In this document: positions 53,106 to 62,179 of the stretch, one piece after another
How the letters are laid out: each line of letters starts with the position of its first letter
How positions within the stretch are numbered: the stretch's first letter is position 1
From: Rhodococcus sp. OK302
GTDB taxonomy: Bacteria > Actinomycetota > Actinomycetes > Mycobacteriales > Mycobacteriaceae
Direction of reading: 5' to 3'
Assembly (NCBI RefSeq): GCF_002245895.1
Contig: NZ_NPJZ01000001.1
Location: forward strand, 1,393,501 to 1,457,500
Length of the DNA stretch: 64,000 nucleotides
Position numbers and translations under genes: made by a program
Notes under the pieces: generated by a model
Databases searched by the model: none
What the model was told of the DNA's origin: nothing
The model's input: only the letters and a program-made list of their open reading frames with translations

Positions 53106-53890
53106 GCGTCACGTTGTTGCTGTGTGCGTTGTCCGTAATGGTTGCGCCGGTGGCGGATTCGCGTACAAGGCTTGCCGCTCTGGTTGATCGGGATACCGGT
53201 GCATCCCGGAAAGTGCCGTGGTTGTTGCCGGCGGCGTTTCTGGTGATCTTCCTGAGTTGGATGTTCGGCGGATACTCGGCGGTAGTGGCCGTCGTGGTGA
53301 TCTGCGGAACGACCATGATTCGTGGTCGGCAGAAGAAAGTAACCCGGTCGAGAGACTCGGAACTGGTTGTCCTGCTTGCCGGCTTGGAGATCCTGATCGC
53401 GGAGTTGCGGATTGGTGCGCATCCCGCTTCGGCGTGTGCCGTTGCCGGTGAGGAGTGTGCGGGTGAGGTCGGGGAAGTGTTTCGACGGGGTTCTGCCCGG
53501 GCTCGATTGGGCGGCACCGCTGCTGACGCGTTCGGAGTTGTCGGATCGCTGGTCGAGCGTGAGTTGGCGCGAGTCGGATCAGTATGGTCGGTGGCCGAAG
53601 ACCACGGGTTGGCTCTCGCCGATCTGCTTGACGCTGTTCGGACGGATATGTTGGGTCGCAAACGCTTTCGTCAGCGCACCGAGTCTGGCTTGGCCGGCGC
53701 GAGAGCCACCGCATCCGTCCTTGCGGGGCTTCCGCTTCTCGGTATCGGATTGGGTGAACTGATGGGTGCCTCCCCGTTGACTGTGCTCTTCGGGGGAGGC
53801 GTCGGCGGGATGATGCTCGTCGCGGGAACCGTGTTTGTTTCCCTGGGTCTGCTGTGGACCGACAAGATCACCGCGAAGGTCAGCTCATGA
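53102..53890 (+). CDS. tadB: TadB-like inner-membrane platform protein
   Basis: Protein of 262 residues. Type II secretion F-domain architecture: two N-terminal membrane segments (PWLLPAAFLVIFLSWMF and neighbour), the cytoplasmic helical domain (VLLAGLEILIAELRIGAHP) and two C-terminal membrane segments. Membrane partner of TadC. Overlaps both neighbours by ATGA. Confidence 0.85.
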   Translation: MSVTLLLCALSVMVAPVADSRTRLAALVDRDTGASRKVPWLLPAAFLVIFLSWMFGGYSAVVAVVVICGTTMIRGRQKKVTRSRDSELVVLLAGLEILIAELRIGAHPASACAVAGEECAGEVGEVFRRGSARARLGGTAADAFGVVGSLVERELARVGSVWSVAEDHGLALADLLDAVRTDMLGRKRFRQRTESGLAGARATASVLAGLPLLGIGLGELMGASPLTVLFGGGVGGMMLVAGTVFVSLGLLWTDKITAKVSS

Positions 53891-54474
53891 TGTGGCAGGC
53901 GGTCCTGATGGTCGGCTGCTCGCTCCTCGTTGTTCCGAATGCGCGCACATCTTTGTCCCGGACTACGGAGATATTTCGTGGGGCCGAGGATGTCCTTCCC
54001 GGCCCGGAGACGCACGTCGACAACATTGATCCTCTCGCCGTGGCGGCAAGTTTCGATCTGCTGGCCGCCTGTCTGCGCGGAGGGCTTCCGGTCGCGGAGG
54101 CTGTTGCCGCGGTTGCTGTTACGGCCCCGAACCCGATGGCAGGCACGCTCCGCCGGGTGGCAGACCTTTTGGCTTTGGGTGCAGATCCGGATGTGGCCTG
54201 GAGCGAGGCAGCTCTCGATCCCAGCACGGAATCGCTGGCGCGGTTGGCCCGCAGGTCTTCGCGTTCCGGTACGTCACTCTCCGTCGCGATGACCGAACTC
54301 GCAGATCGAAGCAGAGGCGAGGCGGAGGATGCGGCCGCGGCATCAGCGGAACGCGCCGGTGTGCTGATCAGCGGTCCGCTCGGGCTGTGCTTTCTGCCTG
54401 CGTTTCTCTGCCTCGGAATAGTGCCGGTCGTGATCGGATTGGCAACTTCGGTGCTCGGCGACGGATTGATCTGA
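53887..54474 (+). CDS. tadC: TadC-like inner-membrane platform protein
   Basis: Protein of 195 residues, starting at ATGATG. A second F-domain protein: AVAASFDLLAACLRGGLPVAEAV, RLARRSSRSGTSLSVAMTELA and two C-terminal hydrophobic segments (ISGPLGLCFLPAFLCLGIVPVVIGLATSVL). Its stop TGA (54472-54474) is in the same frame as the pilin remnant that follows, so readthrough would make a TadC-pilin fusion. Confidence 0.85.
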   Translation: MMWQAVLMVGCSLLVVPNARTSLSRTTEIFRGAEDVLPGPETHVDNIDPLAVAASFDLLAACLRGGLPVAEAVAAVAVTAPNPMAGTLRRVADLLALGADPDVAWSEAALDPSTESLARLARRSSRSGTSLSVAMTELADRSRGEAEDAAAASAERAGVLISGPLGLCFLPAFLCLGIVPVVIGLATSVLGDGLI

Positions 54475-54615
54475 CGCAGCGCGCAATTCTTCCGCGGCAG
54501 AACAGCTGTCGCGGCTGCCGCGTTCGGTGCGGTTCTTTATTCAGTGGTCACTGGTGATTCGATTGTCACTGCACTTACCGGGATCATCGACAAAGCGCTC
54601 AAGACAGCTGTGTGA
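54475..54615 (+). pseudogene. Remnant of a Flp-type pilin gene (DUF4244-like)
   Basis: Directly after the tadC stop, in its frame, 46 codons read RSAQFFRGR followed by TAVAAAAFGAVLY and SVVTGDSIVTALTGIIDKAL, the hydrophobic spine and tail of a DUF4244/Flp pilin. There is no start codon before 54544, the basic leader is gone, and the conserved G-x-xTAEY processing segment survives only as SDAARNSSAAEQ in another frame. Deletion of about ten bases plus the N-terminus would explain this. The TGA still overlaps the tadE ATG (TGATG). Confidence 0.65.
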
Positions 54616-54971
54616 TGTTGTCCACGAGAAGTATTCGCCGATCCGACGACGGCGCGGTCACAGTCGAGGCTGCGATCGGTCTCGCCTCGATCATCGCTGT
54701 GGTGGTGCTGTGCATCGGAGCGGTATTGGCAGTGTCGATGCAAGTTCGGTGCGTGGATGCTGCTCGTGAGGCGGCAAGACTGACTGCGCGTGGTGATCGC
54801 GACAATGCGATCACCACGGCGCGTCGTATCGGTCCTTCCGACGCGCGAATTTCGGTGCAGATCGTCGACGGATTTGCCGTGGCGGTGGTGAGCGCGGACA
54901 GTGCGTTGCTACCCATGGTGAATATTTCAGCGGAGGCGGTGGCGTCGGTCGAACCAGGGGTGAGCGGATGA
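54615..54971 (+). CDS. tadE: TadE-like pseudopilin
   Basis: Protein of 118 residues from ATG 54615. RSDDGAVTVEAAIGLASIIAVVVLCIGAVLAV is a TadE N-terminal pseudopilin segment, with Glu at the +5-like position of G-AVTVE, followed by a short extracytoplasmic domain. Overlaps the next gene by ATGA. Minor pilin or secreted component of the Tad apparatus; matches Rv3655c. Confidence 0.82.
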   Translation: MLSTRSIRRSDDGAVTVEAAIGLASIIAVVVLCIGAVLAVSMQVRCVDAAREAARLTARGDRDNAITTARRIGPSDARISVQIVDGFAVAVVSADSALLPMVNISAEAVASVEPGVSG

Positions 54972-55318
54972 ATATCCGGTCCGACGACGGTGTTGCAACA
55001 GTCTTTTCGTGCATTGCGCTGGCGGGAATCGTGGTGGCTACGGGCGGGTTCCTGCATGTCGGTTCGGCAGTTGTCGCCCGTCATAGTGCCCAGTCTTCGG
55101 CAGACCTTTCGGCATTGGCCGGTGCCGGAGCGCTCGATCGTGGCGCCGGCGCCGGGTGTGAGAAGGCCACTGAAGTTGCCGTGCGGATGCGGACTGTCCT
55201 CGCGGAATGTGTGATCGAGGAGTGGGATGTTGTTGTCCGGGTGCGGGCGCCGGTGTTGTTGTCGGCCTTCGGTATCGGCGACGCCGAGGCATCCGCTCGG
55301 GCCGGGCCGTCCGGGTAG
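54968..55318 (+). CDS. TadE/G-related secreted helicase-like minor pilin (Rv3654c-like)
   Basis: Protein of 116 residues. SDDGVATVFSCIALAGIVVATGGFLHVGSAVVARHSAQSSADLSALAGA is the TadG/Rv3654c signature: DDG-x-ATV pseudopilin-like start, one membrane helix and AQSSADLSALA. Two Cys may form a disulphide. Last gene of the Tad run, four bases from the convergent helicase gene. Confidence 0.8.
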   Translation: MNIRSDDGVATVFSCIALAGIVVATGGFLHVGSAVVARHSAQSSADLSALAGAGALDRGAGAGCEKATEVAVRMRTVLAECVIEEWDVVVRVRAPVLLSAFGIGDAEASARAGPSG

Positions 55319-55322
55319 GTGC

Positions 55323-57671
55323 TCAGTTGATGGTGTCGAGGACCGCCGTCAGAACTCGTATGGCACCGTCTTTGTCGAGTGGGTCGTTTCCGTTGCCGCA
55401 CTTGGGTGAGTAGACGCACGACGGGCAGCCGTGGGAGCACTCGCACGAGGTGATCGCGTCGCGGGTGGCGGTGAGCCAGCGGGAGAGCTCACTGTGCCCG
55501 CGATCTGCGAATCCTGCGCCGCCGGCATGGCCGTCGTAGACGAAGACGGTGGGCAGACCGGTGTCGGCGTGTACCGCAGTCGAGACTCCGCCGATATCTC
55601 CTCGATCGCAGATCGCGACCAGCGGCAGGAGACCGATCGCGGCATGTTCTGCGGCGTGGAGTGATCCCGGGAACCGCTCCGGTGCAACACCGACGGACTC
55701 GAGTAATTCGGGGGTGATCGTGTACATCACGGCCCGAGTCTGCAAAGTATGTTCCGGCATGTCGAGTTCGATCGAGTCGAGGACTTCGCCGGAGTTCAGG
55801 CGGCGCAGGTAGCCGACAACTTGATGCGTGACCTCGACCCGTACGAGCGATACGGCGATGTCGCCGTAATTCTTGTGCTCGAGCTGTTCGGTGACGGTGA
55901 TTTCGGTGGTTTCGCGCGCTGAGGTGGTCCAGTCGGGGTTCTCCGCATGGACGAGGGCCAGGCCGACTTCCAAGTCCAGTTCGTCGACAACGTACGACTC
56001 ACCTTGGTGGATGTGCACTGCACCCGGATGAACGGTGGCGGGCGCGCGTCCGGCGTCGACGGTTCCGAGCATTCGGCCGGATTGGCCGTCGACGATGGCT
56101 ACTTGGGTGCCGATGCCGCCGCGAATGTCGAGGGAGCCGTGCGGGTTGGAATCCGCAGTGACGAACCAGCCGTGTTTGCGTTGTCTGATCTTGCCCTGCT
56201 CGGCGAGTGCGGTCAGGACCTCGAGTGCCCCGAACGCCTCGACCTCGGCTTCGGATAGTGGGAGTTCCATTGCAGCGCAGAGAAGTTGAGGTCCGAGAAC
56301 GTAGGGATTTCCGGGATCTGTGACGGTAGCCTCGACCGGTTTCTCGAGAATCGCGGCGGGGTGGTGGACGAGATATGTGTCGAGTGGATCGTCGCGGGCG
56401 ATCAATACGACCAATGATCCTTCGCCTCGTCTGCCGGACCGGCCTGCTTGCTGCCAGAACGACGCCACGGTTCCCGGAAAGCCGGCTACGACAACGGCGT
56501 CGAGACCGGCGATGTCGACGCCGAGTTCGAGGGCGTTGGTGGTCGCGGCTCCCAGCAGCGTGCCGTCCGCGAGAGCTGCTTCCAGTTCTCGACGATCCTC
56601 CGCGAGGTATCCGGCTCGGTACGGTGCGACGCGTTCGGCCAGATCGGTGTCGACCTCGGCGAGTAGACGTTTGGTCGCCAGGGCGGTCAGTTCGGCGCCG
56701 CGCCGCGAACGGACGAAGGTGAGAGTTCGAGCGCCTTCGATCATCAGGTCGGCCATGATCCGGGCTGCTTCGGCGCCGGCAGGACGACGTACCGGGCTGC
56801 CGTTCTCTCCGGTGAGTGCCGGTACGAGTGGCGGTTCCCAGAGCGCGACGGTGCGTGGTCCGTGGGGTGACCCGTCGTCCGTGACTTCGGTGCAGTGAGC
56901 GCCGATCAGCCGGGAGGCGGCTACGCCGGGGTCGGCGGTGGTAGCACTGGCCAGGATGAAGGTGGGTTCGGCTCCGTACCGGGCGGCGATGCGTCGCAGT
57001 CGGCGCAGAATGAGGGCGACATTGGATCCGAAGACGCCACGGTAGGAGTGGCATTCGTCGACAATCACGTATTTCAGATTGCGGAAGAAGTGTGCCCATC
57101 GTTGGTGGGTACGGAGCAGTGAAATATGCAGCATATCGGGATTGGTGAACACCCATCGTGAGTTCTCACGCGCCCAGGTGCGAAGTTCCGTCGAGGTGTC
57201 CCCGTCGTACGCGCTCGGGTTGGTTCCCCGTAGTTCGGCGTCGAAGTCGGTGAGGGACAGCACTGCTCGCAGTTGGTCGCTGCCGAGCGCTTTGGTGGGG
57301 GAGAGATACAGCGCAGTAGCGAGCGGGTCCGACGCCATCGCAGTCAGAACCGGAAGTTGGTATGCCAGTGACTTGCCCGACGCTGTTCCAGTGGCGACGA
57401 CGACGTGTTTCCCTTGATGGGCAAGATTTGCAGCTTCGGACTGATGAGTCCAGGGGGCGGTCACGCTGTGCTCGCGCAACGTACGTACGACGCTGGGGTG
57501 CAACCACTCCGGCCATTCGGCGAACTGTGCACGGCGAGCGGGTAGCTGCGCCGTGAAGGTCAACGGATCTTCGTTTCCGGTAACACCCGCTACGACGCGG
57601 CCGAGAAGCATCTGTCCGTAGGTTTCGCCAGGGGTCCCGCCGGGATCAGGAATTGGGGAGGCTGCGTTCAC
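55323..57671 (-). CDS. DEAD/DEAH-box helicase with DUF1998 domain (MrfA-like)
   Basis: Protein of 782 residues (GTG start). Superfamily 2 helicase: Walker A VVATGTASGKSLAYQLP, DECHSYRGVFGSN (motif II), SATTADP (motif III), NALELGVDIAGLDAVV and QQAGRSGRRGEGS (motifs V and VI). The C-terminal DUF1998 has a four-Cys cluster CECSHGCPSCVYSPKC, as in B. subtilis MrfA, a DNA-repair helicase for mitomycin lesions. Matches Rv3649. The ending HGGLPTV-like VFVYDGHAGGAGFADRG is typical. Confidence 0.9.
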   Translation of the reverse strand: MNAASPIPDPGGTPGETYGQMLLGRVVAGVTGNEDPLTFTAQLPARRAQFAEWPEWLHPSVVRTLREHSVTAPWTHQSEAANLAHQGKHVVVATGTASGKSLAYQLPVLTAMASDPLATALYLSPTKALGSDQLRAVLSLTDFDAELRGTNPSAYDGDTSTELRTWARENSRWVFTNPDMLHISLLRTHQRWAHFFRNLKYVIVDECHSYRGVFGSNVALILRRLRRIAARYGAEPTFILASATTADPGVAASRLIGAHCTEVTDDGSPHGPRTVALWEPPLVPALTGENGSPVRRPAGAEAARIMADLMIEGARTLTFVRSRRGAELTALATKRLLAEVDTDLAERVAPYRAGYLAEDRRELEAALADGTLLGAATTNALELGVDIAGLDAVVVAGFPGTVASFWQQAGRSGRRGEGSLVVLIARDDPLDTYLVHHPAAILEKPVEATVTDPGNPYVLGPQLLCAAMELPLSEAEVEAFGALEVLTALAEQGKIRQRKHGWFVTADSNPHGSLDIRGGIGTQVAIVDGQSGRMLGTVDAGRAPATVHPGAVHIHQGESYVVDELDLEVGLALVHAENPDWTTSARETTEITVTEQLEHKNYGDIAVSLVRVEVTHQVVGYLRRLNSGEVLDSIELDMPEHTLQTRAVMYTITPELLESVGVAPERFPGSLHAAEHAAIGLLPLVAICDRGDIGGVSTAVHADTGLPTVFVYDGHAGGAGFADRGHSELSRWLTATRDAITSCECSHGCPSCVYSPKCGNGNDPLDKDGAIRVLTAVLDTIN

Positions 57672-58070
57672 GTGACTCTCCGGGATCGGCGTTCGGGGTG
57701 TCCCGGCAGTGCGAAGCTGCCGTTACCTGCAGTTTTGATGATACGCATCGGTTCTGAATCGTGTCGGCGTGGGGTGGTGACTGCGACCTCCGGGATTGCC
57801 GCCGGCAGACGGTTTTTCTCGTAGCAAATTTTTAACCTATTTCGACTGTTCTGTACGCGCAGAACATGGTTGACTGACAACCGGTCGCAGCTTCTGTGTT
57901 CGTTGGCTTGAGAAAGTGCACGCTCGCAGGATCGTTGTTGCGAGCGCGGTGTCTTGCCTTTCCTACGAGGATTCAAGCCTGGGGGAAACAAAAGTACGGC
58001 GGTCGGAACCGGCCCGGTGAATTGATAAGGGCAGTTCACCGAATCCGGTGTTAGAAAGAGAAGGAAAAGC
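57672..58070 (+). other. cspA upstream leader region
   Basis: The 399-base gap between the helicase start and cspA holds no gene. It contains an inverted repeat TGTTCTG/CAGAACA (57847-57853 and 57860-57866), a TTGACT hexamer (57870-57875), a hairpin CGCTCGCA/TGCGAGCG (57921-57928 and 57939-57946) and, near the gene, GGTGAA/TTCACC. A long structured leader like those of cold-shock genes is plausible, but no promoter is certain. Confidence 0.4.
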
Positions 58071-58274
58071 ATGGCACAGGGCACTGTGAAGTGGTTCAAC
58101 GCTGAAAAGGGCTTCGGCTTCATCGCTCCCGAAGACGGTTCCGCAGACGTCTTCGTTCATTACTCCGAGATTCAGGGCAACGGTTTCCGCACCCTCGAGG
58201 AGAACCAGCGTGTGGAGTTCGAGGTCGGCCAGGGAACCAAGGGACCCCAGGCGACCGGAGTTCGCGCAGTCTGA
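58071..58274 (+). CDS. cspA: Cold-shock domain protein CspA
   Basis: Protein of 67 residues, a single cold-shock OB-fold: [15 protein letters not shown] contains RNP1 (KGFGFI) and DVFVHYSEI contains RNP2 (VFVHY). Nucleic-acid chaperone. Strong GAGAAGGA ribosome site; a terminator follows. Matches Rv3648c. Confidence 0.97.
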   Translation: MAQGTVKWFNAEKGFGFIAPEDGSADVFVHYSEIQGNGFRTLEENQRVEFEVGQGTKGPQATGVRAV

Positions 58275-58315
58275 TTCTTCCGCTCGTACTTCGGGTGAAT
58301 AGTTTTGGGCAGGAT

Positions 58316-58369
58316 CGTCCCCCATCGTTGCGACGCAAGTTGCGTAGCGGTGGGGGGACGTTCCTTTTC
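58316..58369 (+). terminator. Terminator after cspA
   Basis: CGTCCCCC (58316-58323) pairs with GGGGGGACG (ending 58360) and an inner GCG/GCG stem extends it; TTCCTTTT follows. Confidence 0.75.
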
Positions 58370-58462
58370 GTGTTATTGCCGGCGGTCGGAAGTTGATTCT
58401 TCAACTCGCCCGCTGAGTGGCCGTCTATGCCGCAGCGGTCTTCGTGCCCTACGTTGCACTCT

Positions 58463-59047
58463 GTGAGCCAACTGTCCTTTTTCTCCGCCGAGTCGATTCC
58501 TCCGGCCGTGACCGACCTCGCTGGCATGCTGGCCGGACCCGGTCAGGTAGTGACCACCGAGGATCGTGCCCGGATCTCCATCGTCGTGGATCGAGACTGG
58601 CGAGCGCAGGCTGTCGCGGAATTAATCGCGCAATGCGGGCTCGGCGCGGAGGTGACGCGCAGCGAAGAAGGCAGCCCGCTGGTGCGGACGCAGTCGACGC
58701 CGGCATTGCTGCCGCTGTCCGTGCAGTGGACCAAAGGCGCCGTGAAGTCTGTTCCGGCTGGTTGGGTCCCGAACTCGCGCCAACTCCGGGTCTGGGCCGT
58801 AGCCGCCGGTCGTCTGGAAGAGGACGGTGACCGCTTCGTCTTCGGCCTCGACCCGCATGCCACCAACACCCATGCGCCGTTGGCGCAGGCATTGATGCGG
58901 GTGGGTATCGCACCCACTCAATTGGGTAATCGGACACCGGGTCCGGGGCTTCGAGTTTCCGGGAAGAAGCGACTGACAAAGCTCGTCGAATACCTCGGGG
59001 AGGCACCCCGTCACGTGGACGTCGAGTCAGCTTGGCCACATGTCTGA
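58463..59047 (+). CDS. Conserved actinobacterial protein (Rv3647c-like)
   Basis: Protein of 194 residues from GTG 58463; a TACGTT -10-like hexamer eight bases upstream suggests a leaderless transcript. A conserved protein found next to topA in mycobacteria and relatives, with SVQWTKGAVKSVPAGWVPNSRQLRVWAVAAGR and GLDPHATNTHAPLAQALMRVGI segments. No catalytic motif recognised; the Lys/Arg-rich core may bind nucleic acid (inference only). Confidence 0.75.
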   Translation: MSQLSFFSAESIPPAVTDLAGMLAGPGQVVTTEDRARISIVVDRDWRAQAVAELIAQCGLGAEVTRSEEGSPLVRTQSTPALLPLSVQWTKGAVKSVPAGWVPNSRQLRVWAVAAGRLEEDGDRFVFGLDPHATNTHAPLAQALMRVGIAPTQLGNRTPGPGLRVSGKKRLTKLVEYLGEAPRHVDVESAWPHV

Positions 59048-59150
59048 TCGTTCCCATACTGTACTGATCTGCACGAATGTGTTGTGGGTATGTCACTCTG
59101 TAAAGGGCGGCACGGGGTATAAATTGCTCCAGACGTCTAGTTCTCAGTAC

Positions 59151-59193
59151 TGCCGACGGCAGTAGATCGTCATTGCCGACGGCAGTGATCGTC
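59151..59193. repeat. Direct repeat of a palindromic motif upstream of topA
   Basis: TGCCGACGGCA occurs at 59151-59161 and 59174-59184, each followed by AGT and GATCGTC, so a 23-base unit is repeated. Each copy is itself a 5+1+5 palindrome. A TATAAA (59118-59123) lies just upstream; the repeats would fall in the early leader before GTG 59216. Confidence 0.6.
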
Positions 59194-59215
59194 CAAAGGA
59201 AGGTTCGGGCAGCAG

Positions 59216-62143
59216 GTGGCTAAAGCGGACAACGGCAGCGGTCAGGGAGCGTCCGGTAACCCTCGTCGCCTCGTGATCGTCGAGTCACCGACCAAGGCGC
59301 GCAAAATCGCTCCCTACCTCGGTAAAGATTACGTCGTAGAGGCATCGGTCGGTCATATTCGTGACCTGCCGCGCGGTGCAGCGGATGTTCCGGCCAAGTA
59401 CAAGGGCGAGTCCTGGGCCCGCCTCGGCGTCAACGTCGACAACGATTTCGAGCCGCTCTATGTCGTGAGCCCGGAGAAGAAGGGCAAGGTCGCCGAGCTC
59501 AAGGCGCTCTTGAAGGACGCCGACGAGCTATTCCTCGCAACTGACCCTGACCGCGAGGGCGAGGCAATTGCCTGGCATCTTCTCGAGACCCTGAAACCCA
59601 AGATTCCGGTTCGTCGAATGGTCTTCCACGAGATCACCGAGCCGGCAATTCGTGCCGCCGCCGAAGACACCCGCGAGTTGGACACCGACCTCGTCGACGC
59701 CCAGGAAACCCGCCGTATCCTCGACCGTCTTTACGGTTACGAGGTCAGCCCGGTTCTCTGGAAGAAGGTCATGCCGAAGCTTTCGGCTGGTCGCGTTCAG
59801 TCCGTGGCAACCCGTGTCATCGTTCAGCGTGAGCGTGAGCGCATGGCGTTCAAGTCGGCTTCGTACTGGGATATCTCTGCCACTCTCGATGCCGGCGCCG
59901 AGGCCAGCCCGCGCAGTTTCGGTGCTCGTCTTGTCACTGTCGACGGTTCGCGCGTCGCTTCGGGTCGCGATTTCGGACCCGACGGAAAACTCAAGGGCAG
60001 TGCCGTCACCGTGTTGGACGAGGCCGCTGCGCGTCGTCTCGCAGAAGGACTGCAGGGCGTTGACCTCACGGTTTCCTCCGCTGAGGACAAGCCCTACACC
60101 CGCAAGCCGTACCCGCCGTTCATGACGTCGACGCTCCAGCAGGAGGCCGGCCGCAAGCTTCGCTTCACGTCCGAGCGGGCCATGCGTATCGCGCAGCGGT
60201 TGTACGAAAACGGCTACATCACCTACATGCGTACCGACTCGACGACGCTGTCGGAGTCTGCGATCACTGCTGCTCGTACGCAGGCCGCAGAACTGTACGG
60301 CCCGGAGTACGTCCACCCGACGCCACGGCAGTACACCCGCAAGGTCAAGAACGCGCAGGAAGCGCACGAGGCGATCCGTCCCGCCGGTGACGTTTTCCAG
60401 ACTCCCGGGCAGTTGCATTCGAAGCTCGATACCGACGAGTTCAAGCTTTACGAACTCATCTGGCAGCGCACTGTTGCTTCGCAGATGGCCGACGCTCGCG
60501 GAACAACGCTGACGTTGCGGATCTCGGGTACAGCAGGCACGGGTGAGGACTGCACGTTCTCCGCGTCCGGTCGCACCATCGTGTTCGCGGGCTTCCTCAA
60601 GGCTTACGTCGAGAGTGTCGACGAAGAGGCCGGCGGACAGTCCGACGACGCAGAATCCCGACTTCCGGTGCTGGTCAAGGGCCAGGAAGTCACGGCAACG
60701 AAGCTCGATCCGGATGGTCACAGCACCAACCCGCCGGCGCGATACACCGAAGCCAGCCTCATCAAGACGCTCGAAGAACTCGGCATCGGTCGCCCGTCGA
60801 CGTACTCGTCGATCATCAAGACAATCCTCGACCGTGGTTACGTCTACAAGCGTGGCAGTGCGTTGGTCCCCGCCTGGGTCGCCTTTGCGGTCATCGGGTT
60901 GCTCGAAGCGCACTTCGGCCGTCTGGTCGACTTCGACTTCACCGCCGGCATGGAAGACGACCTCGACGCCATCGCCGGTGGACGAGAGCAGCGCGGCAAC
61001 TGGCTGAGCAGCTTCTACTTCGGCGGCGAGACCGGCGCCGAAGGTTCGGTGGCCCGCGAGGGTGGCTTGAAGAAGATGGTCGGTGTCAATCTCGAGGAGA
61101 TCGACGCCCGCGAGGTCAACTCCATTCGTTTGTTCGACGACGCCGAAGGCCGTGATGTTCACGTCCGCGTCGGACGTTTCGGTCCGTACCTCGAGCGTAT
61201 GGTCCAAAATCCGGACGATCCCGAAGGCGATCTGATCTCGCAACGGGCCAATCTTCCTGATGATCTGCCGCCGGACGAGCTCACTCCCGAGTTCGCGGAA
61301 AAGCTGTTCTCGACGCCTCAAGAGGGTCGCAAGCTCGGTGTCGACCCACTGACCGGCCACGAAATCGTCGCGAAGGAGGGCCGCTTCGGCCCTTACGTCA
61401 CGGAATTGTTGCCTGAGCCGCCGGCCGAACCGGAACCGGACATCGTTCCGGTGCTTGAGCCTGAAGAGATCAGTGCGGGCAGCACGAAGACTGCGGTGAA
61501 GAAGGCCGCAGCCAAGAAGGCTCCCGCGAAGAAGGCTGCCAAGAAGGTTGCCGGTCCCAAGCCGCGCACCGGTTCGTTGCTCAAGTCGATGGACCTGGCC
61601 ACCATCACGCTCGAAGACGCATTGCGACTCCTCTCGTTGCCGCGCGTTGTCGGTGTCGACCCGGAGTCCAAGGAAGAGATCACCGCGCAGAACGGCCGCT
61701 ACGGTCCGTATCTGAAAAAGGGCACCGATTCTCGTTCGCTTGCGGACGAGGAGCAGATGTTCACGGTGACGCTCGACGAGGCGCTCAAGATCTACGCCGA
61801 GCCGAAGCGTCGTGGACGTCAGGCGTCGGCTACTCCGCCGCTGCGTGAGCTGGGCGTCGACCCGGTGAGTGAGAAGCCGATGGTGATCAAGGACGGTCGC
61901 TTCGGTCCGTACGTCACCGACGGCGAGACCAATGCCAGCTTGCGTAAGGACGACGAGGTCGAGTCGATTTCGGATGCTCGCGCGTCTGAATTGCTGGCTG
62001 ACCGTCGTGCCCGCGGACCGGTGAAGAAGAAGGCTGCTGCCAAGAAGGCTCCGGCCAAGAAGGCCGCCGCCAAGAAGACGGCTGCAAAGAAGGCTCCGGC
62101 CAAGAAGGCCGCTGCAAAGAAGGCCCCGGCGAAGAAGGATTGA
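59216..62143 (+). CDS. topA: DNA topoisomerase I
   Basis: Protein of 975 residues (GTG start after AAGGAAGG-like site). TOPRIM domain VIVESPTKARKI with the DPDREGEAIAW acidic triad, catalytic Tyr337 in YITYMRTDST, and four C-terminal repeats ending GRFGPYVT or GRYGPYL. It lacks the zinc fingers of the enterobacterial enzyme and ends in a Lys-Ala-Pro-rich tail (AKKAPAKKA repeats) typical of actinobacterial TopA. An earlier KKAAAKKAPAKKAAKK insert lies at about residue 763. It relaxes negative supercoils. Confidence 0.97.
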   Translation: MAKADNGSGQGASGNPRRLVIVESPTKARKIAPYLGKDYVVEASVGHIRDLPRGAADVPAKYKGESWARLGVNVDNDFEPLYVVSPEKKGKVAELKALLKDADELFLATDPDREGEAIAWHLLETLKPKIPVRRMVFHEITEPAIRAAAEDTRELDTDLVDAQETRRILDRLYGYEVSPVLWKKVMPKLSAGRVQSVATRVIVQRERERMAFKSASYWDISATLDAGAEASPRSFGARLVTVDGSRVASGRDFGPDGKLKGSAVTVLDEAAARRLAEGLQGVDLTVSSAEDKPYTRKPYPPFMTSTLQQEAGRKLRFTSERAMRIAQRLYENGYITYMRTDSTTLSESAITAARTQAAELYGPEYVHPTPRQYTRKVKNAQEAHEAIRPAGDVFQTPGQLHSKLDTDEFKLYELIWQRTVASQMADARGTTLTLRISGTAGTGEDCTFSASGRTIVFAGFLKAYVESVDEEAGGQSDDAESRLPVLVKGQEVTATKLDPDGHSTNPPARYTEASLIKTLEELGIGRPSTYSSIIKTILDRGYVYKRGSALVPAWVAFAVIGLLEAHFGRLVDFDFTAGMEDDLDAIAGGREQRGNWLSSFYFGGETGAEGSVAREGGLKKMVGVNLEEIDAREVNSIRLFDDAEGRDVHVRVGRFGPYLERMVQNPDDPEGDLISQRANLPDDLPPDELTPEFAEKLFSTPQEGRKLGVDPLTGHEIVAKEGRFGPYVTELLPEPPAEPEPDIVPVLEPEEISAGSTKTAVKKAAAKKAPAKKAAKKVAGPKPRTGSLLKSMDLATITLEDALRLLSLPRVVGVDPESKEEITAQNGRYGPYLKKGTDSRSLADEEQMFTVTLDEALKIYAEPKRRGRQASATPPLRELGVDPVSEKPMVIKDGRFGPYVTDGETNASLRKDDEVESISDARASELLADRRARGPVKKKAAAKKAPAKKAAAKKTAAKKAPAKKAAAKKAPAKKD

Positions 62144-62179
62144 GCCGGGCTCGTCGGTACCGGCGGTTAGGGTTTTTGC

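Noticed and set aside
61490..62143. Repetitive Lys/Ala/Pro codon arrays as a CRISPR or satellite repeat
   Set aside because: They are in frame within topA and encode its usual basic tail; spacing is not that of a CRISPR array. No CRISPR array was seen anywhere.
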